The position numbers and the translations under genes were made by a program. Positions 13,821 through 15,250 of a stretch of 15,250 bases of DNA are shown here, in pieces. The notes beneath the pieces are model-generated. The model saw only the letters and a program-made list of their open reading frames with translations. It did not search any database and had not been told where the DNA came from. Positions within the stretch are counted from its first letter, which is position 1; the number at the start of each line of letters is the position of its first letter. The stretch is from the NCBI GenBank assembly GCA_002304945.1, contig DBPQ01000144.1, forward strand, positions 24,765-40,014, read 5' to 3'. Source of the DNA: Actinomycetales bacterium UBA1416 (GTDB lineage: Bacteria > Actinomycetota > Actinomycetes > Actinomycetales > Actinomycetaceae).

Positions 13821-14909
13821 TCAAGCGTAGAGCGCCCGGCGGGCGTCGGTCAGATCGTGGAGCGCTCGGGCCTGGTCGTGCGCCGCGGTCACGGGGACGC
13901 GGCCGGTGGCCAGCCGCTCGCGGGCGTAGGCGAGCTCGGTGGCGCGGCGCTGGAACGCGGCCATCTCGCGCCGTCGGCCCCGGCTCCCGGCCCACGCCCG
14001 GGCACGCCGCCGCTCCCCCAGTGACGCCACCATGTGGACCTCCGCGGGCGAGAGCCAGCCGGCGGCCGCGTACTCCCCCAGCCGGTGGCGCAGGACCGCC
14101 GCCTCGCGGGTGCGGAGCCACGCGACGAGCCCGACGAGCGTCACGAACAGGGGCACCTGCAGGGCGAAATAGAGGTTGACGTACCGGACGGAGAGCGTGG
14201 AGAAGTTCCACAGCGCGTGGAGCAGGATCGCGCCGACGAGGCCGGCGGGGAAGAGCCAGGTCCAGGAGAGGCGGGAGCGCTGCCGGGAGGCGATGCCGAG
14301 CGTGATGCCGATCATCGCGGTGAACACCACGTGGGCGAACGGGGACATGACGGCCCGCGCGAAGAACACCGGGGCGAGCGCCTCGCCGTACTGGGCGAAG
14401 TACAGGATGTTCTCCACGAACGCGAAGCCCGCGGCCACGGTCGCGGCGTACACCACCCCGTCGACCGGGCCGTCGAAGGTGCGGTGCCGGAAGAGGAGGA
14501 TCCCGAGCACGCCGAGGCCCTTGGTGACCTCCTCGACCACGGGTGCCACCACCGCCGTCGAGACGACGAGCTGCCAGAAGGGGGAACGTCCGCTCTGCTC
14601 CAGCCCGAGGGCGATGGCGGTGTTGAAGATCAACGAGATGGCGGTCGCCACTCCCGCACCCCACAGGAAGGCCGCCACGAGGGTGGCGCGCGGCTCCGGC
14701 TCCCAGCGGTCCACCCAGCGGATGCCCAGCAGCACCACGGCGAGCGGGATGAAGGCGAGGAGGCCCGCCGTCGTCGTACCCGCGACGCCGGCGGAGGCCC
14801 CGATGACCGTGACGACGGCCAGCACGCCGGCGGCCCCCAGGCCGATTCCGAGCACCTCGAGGACCTGCACGGACCGGCGGGCCTCCGGCACCGGCGCCCA
14901 GGTGCTCAT
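13821..14909 (-). CDS. PrsW-family intramembrane metalloprotease homologue
   Basis: This 362-residue membrane protein has about eight spans between residues 18 and 265. The PrsW family motifs lie in or beside spans: VVEEVTKG at 124-131, GFAFVENILYF at 161-171, SPFAHVVFTAMIG at 189-201 and HALWNFS at 231-237. The two glutamates, E166-N167 and the histidines at 193 and 231 are the expected metal-binding/catalytic positions. In Bacillus subtilis PrsW cuts an anti-sigma factor; no anti-sigma factor or sigma factor gene is visible here, so the substrate is unknown. About 95 residues after the last span form an Arg/Ala-rich soluble tail, making the protein longer than B. subtilis PrsW. The ATG at 14909 has GGGGAGG 4 bases upstream and overlaps the preceding stop as ATGA. 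Confidence 0.9.
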   Translation of the reverse strand: MSTWAPVPEARRSVQVLEVLGIGLGAAGVLAVVTVIGASAGVAGTTTAGLLAFIPLAVVLLGIRWVDRWEPEPRATLVAAFLWGAGVATAISLIFNTAIALGLEQSGRSPFWQLVVSTAVVAPVVEEVTKGLGVLGILLFRHRTFDGPVDGVVYAATVAAGFAFVENILYFAQYGEALAPVFFARAVMSPFAHVVFTAMIGITLGIASRQRSRLSWTWLFPAGLVGAILLHALWNFSTLSVRYVNLYFALQVPLFVTLVGLVAWLRTREAAVLRHRLGEYAAAGWLSPAEVHMVASLGERRRARAWAGSRGRRREMAAFQRRATELAYARERLATGRVPVTAAHDQARALHDLTDARRALYA

Positions 14910-15250
14910 GGTGCCTCCCCGTCGGGCAGTGCGTCATCCATGTCGAACGTCACCGGCATGGGCGCGCGGCCGGCGAGCCGGCAGGCGCGCACGGCCCAGC
15001 GGAGGCGCAACTCCCTGCCCTGCACCACCCGTGTGTTGTGCAACGACCGCGCGATCGTGGTGCGGTACCACTGGGTCACCAGGCGGTTCACGAGGCCCTG
15101 GAGCTCGGCGTCCCCCGCGTTCTCCCGCCGGAGCTGCGGCACGAGCACCCGCAGGACGCGGGAGAGCTCACTCTCCACGAGGGCGCGGTCCCTGGTCTCC
15201 ACCGCCCCGAGCGCCGGGACGGCCTCCCAGTTGGGGTCGAGTCCGTCCGG
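14906..15250 (-). CDS. Unrecognised hypothetical protein, C-terminal part (cut by right edge)
   Basis: An open frame enters from the right edge and runs to the TGA at 14906-14908, giving at least 114 residues. An internal GTG at 15202 could start a 98-residue protein, but the sixteen codons before it (PDGLDPNWEAVPALG...) are open and protein-like, so the true start is probably outside the window. The visible part is soluble and rich in Arg and Leu, with a helical segment (ALVESELSRVLRVLVPQLRR) and the segment NRLVTQWYRTTIARSLHNTR, then a short acidic tail (DMDDALPDGEAP). I do not recognise a family, catalytic motif, signal peptide or membrane span. Its stop overlaps the start of the PrsW homologue (ATGA), so the two are likely translated together and may act together. 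Confidence 0.65.
   Translation of the reverse strand, partial: PDGLDPNWEAVPALGAVETRDRALVESELSRVLRVLVPQLRRENAGDAELQGLVNRLVTQWYRTTIARSLHNTRVVQGRELRLRWAVRACRLAGRAPMPVTFDMDDALPDGEAP

Noticed and set aside
13804..14937. In-frame extension of pdxS across the PrsW homologue, as a possible fusion
   Set aside because: The extension is the shifted frame of a clear membrane protease gene. PdxS has a normal length from its own ATG and ribosome binding site at 13803.

Overview
The window is a GC-rich stretch (roughly 70% or more by eye) of an actinobacterial chromosome. The gene order pdxS–pdxT–yebC–ruvC–ruvA–ruvB–yajC–secD–secF–apt–rel, the frequent GTG starts, the proline/threonine-rich insert in SecD and the DUF349 protein beside rel all point to Actinomycetota, most likely Micrococcales; the order-level call is an inference. 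I see no mobile element, CRISPR array, tRNA or rRNA, and no compositional break. Coding density is very high: the largest gap is about 141 bp (321-461).

Left part, 1-2555. A metallo-beta-lactamase-fold hydrolase runs off the left edge on the minus strand. It is divergent from a plus-strand gene for a DUF349-repeat coiled-coil protein. Next on the plus strand is a small gene whose product resembles the C-terminal domain of AbiEi-type antitoxins, with no toxin partner. Its 3' end overlaps the 3' end of rel by 29 bp in convergent orientation.

Main part, 15250 down to 2527, all minus strand. In transcription order: an unrecognised gene cut by the right edge, a PrsW-family membrane protease homologue, pdxS, a NUDIX hydrolase, pdxT, yebC, ruvC, ruvA, ruvB, yajC, secD, secF, apt, rel. 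Many junctions are start/stop overlaps (ATGA, TGATG, or a few bases), which suggests translational coupling. The themes are pyridoxal-phosphate synthesis (pdxS/pdxT), translation or transcription control (yebC), Holliday-junction processing (ruvCAB), protein export (yajC-secDF), purine salvage (apt) and the stringent response (rel).

Three internal gaps carry likely regulatory signals. The 33-bp ruvC–ruvA gap holds a 10/12 match to the actinobacterial LexA (SOS) box. The 73-bp ruvB–yajC gap holds a TAGAAT -10-like hexamer beside a perfect GGCGATCGCC palindrome. The apt–rel gap holds a -10-like TACGAT six bases before the rel ATG, as expected for a leaderless transcript.

Overall this is a conserved housekeeping locus. 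The points that stand out are the NUDIX gene between pdxS and pdxT, the orphan AbiEi-like gene, the EF-hand-like sequence in the SecD insert, and the candidate internal promoters and operator. I found no convincing new multi-gene system.
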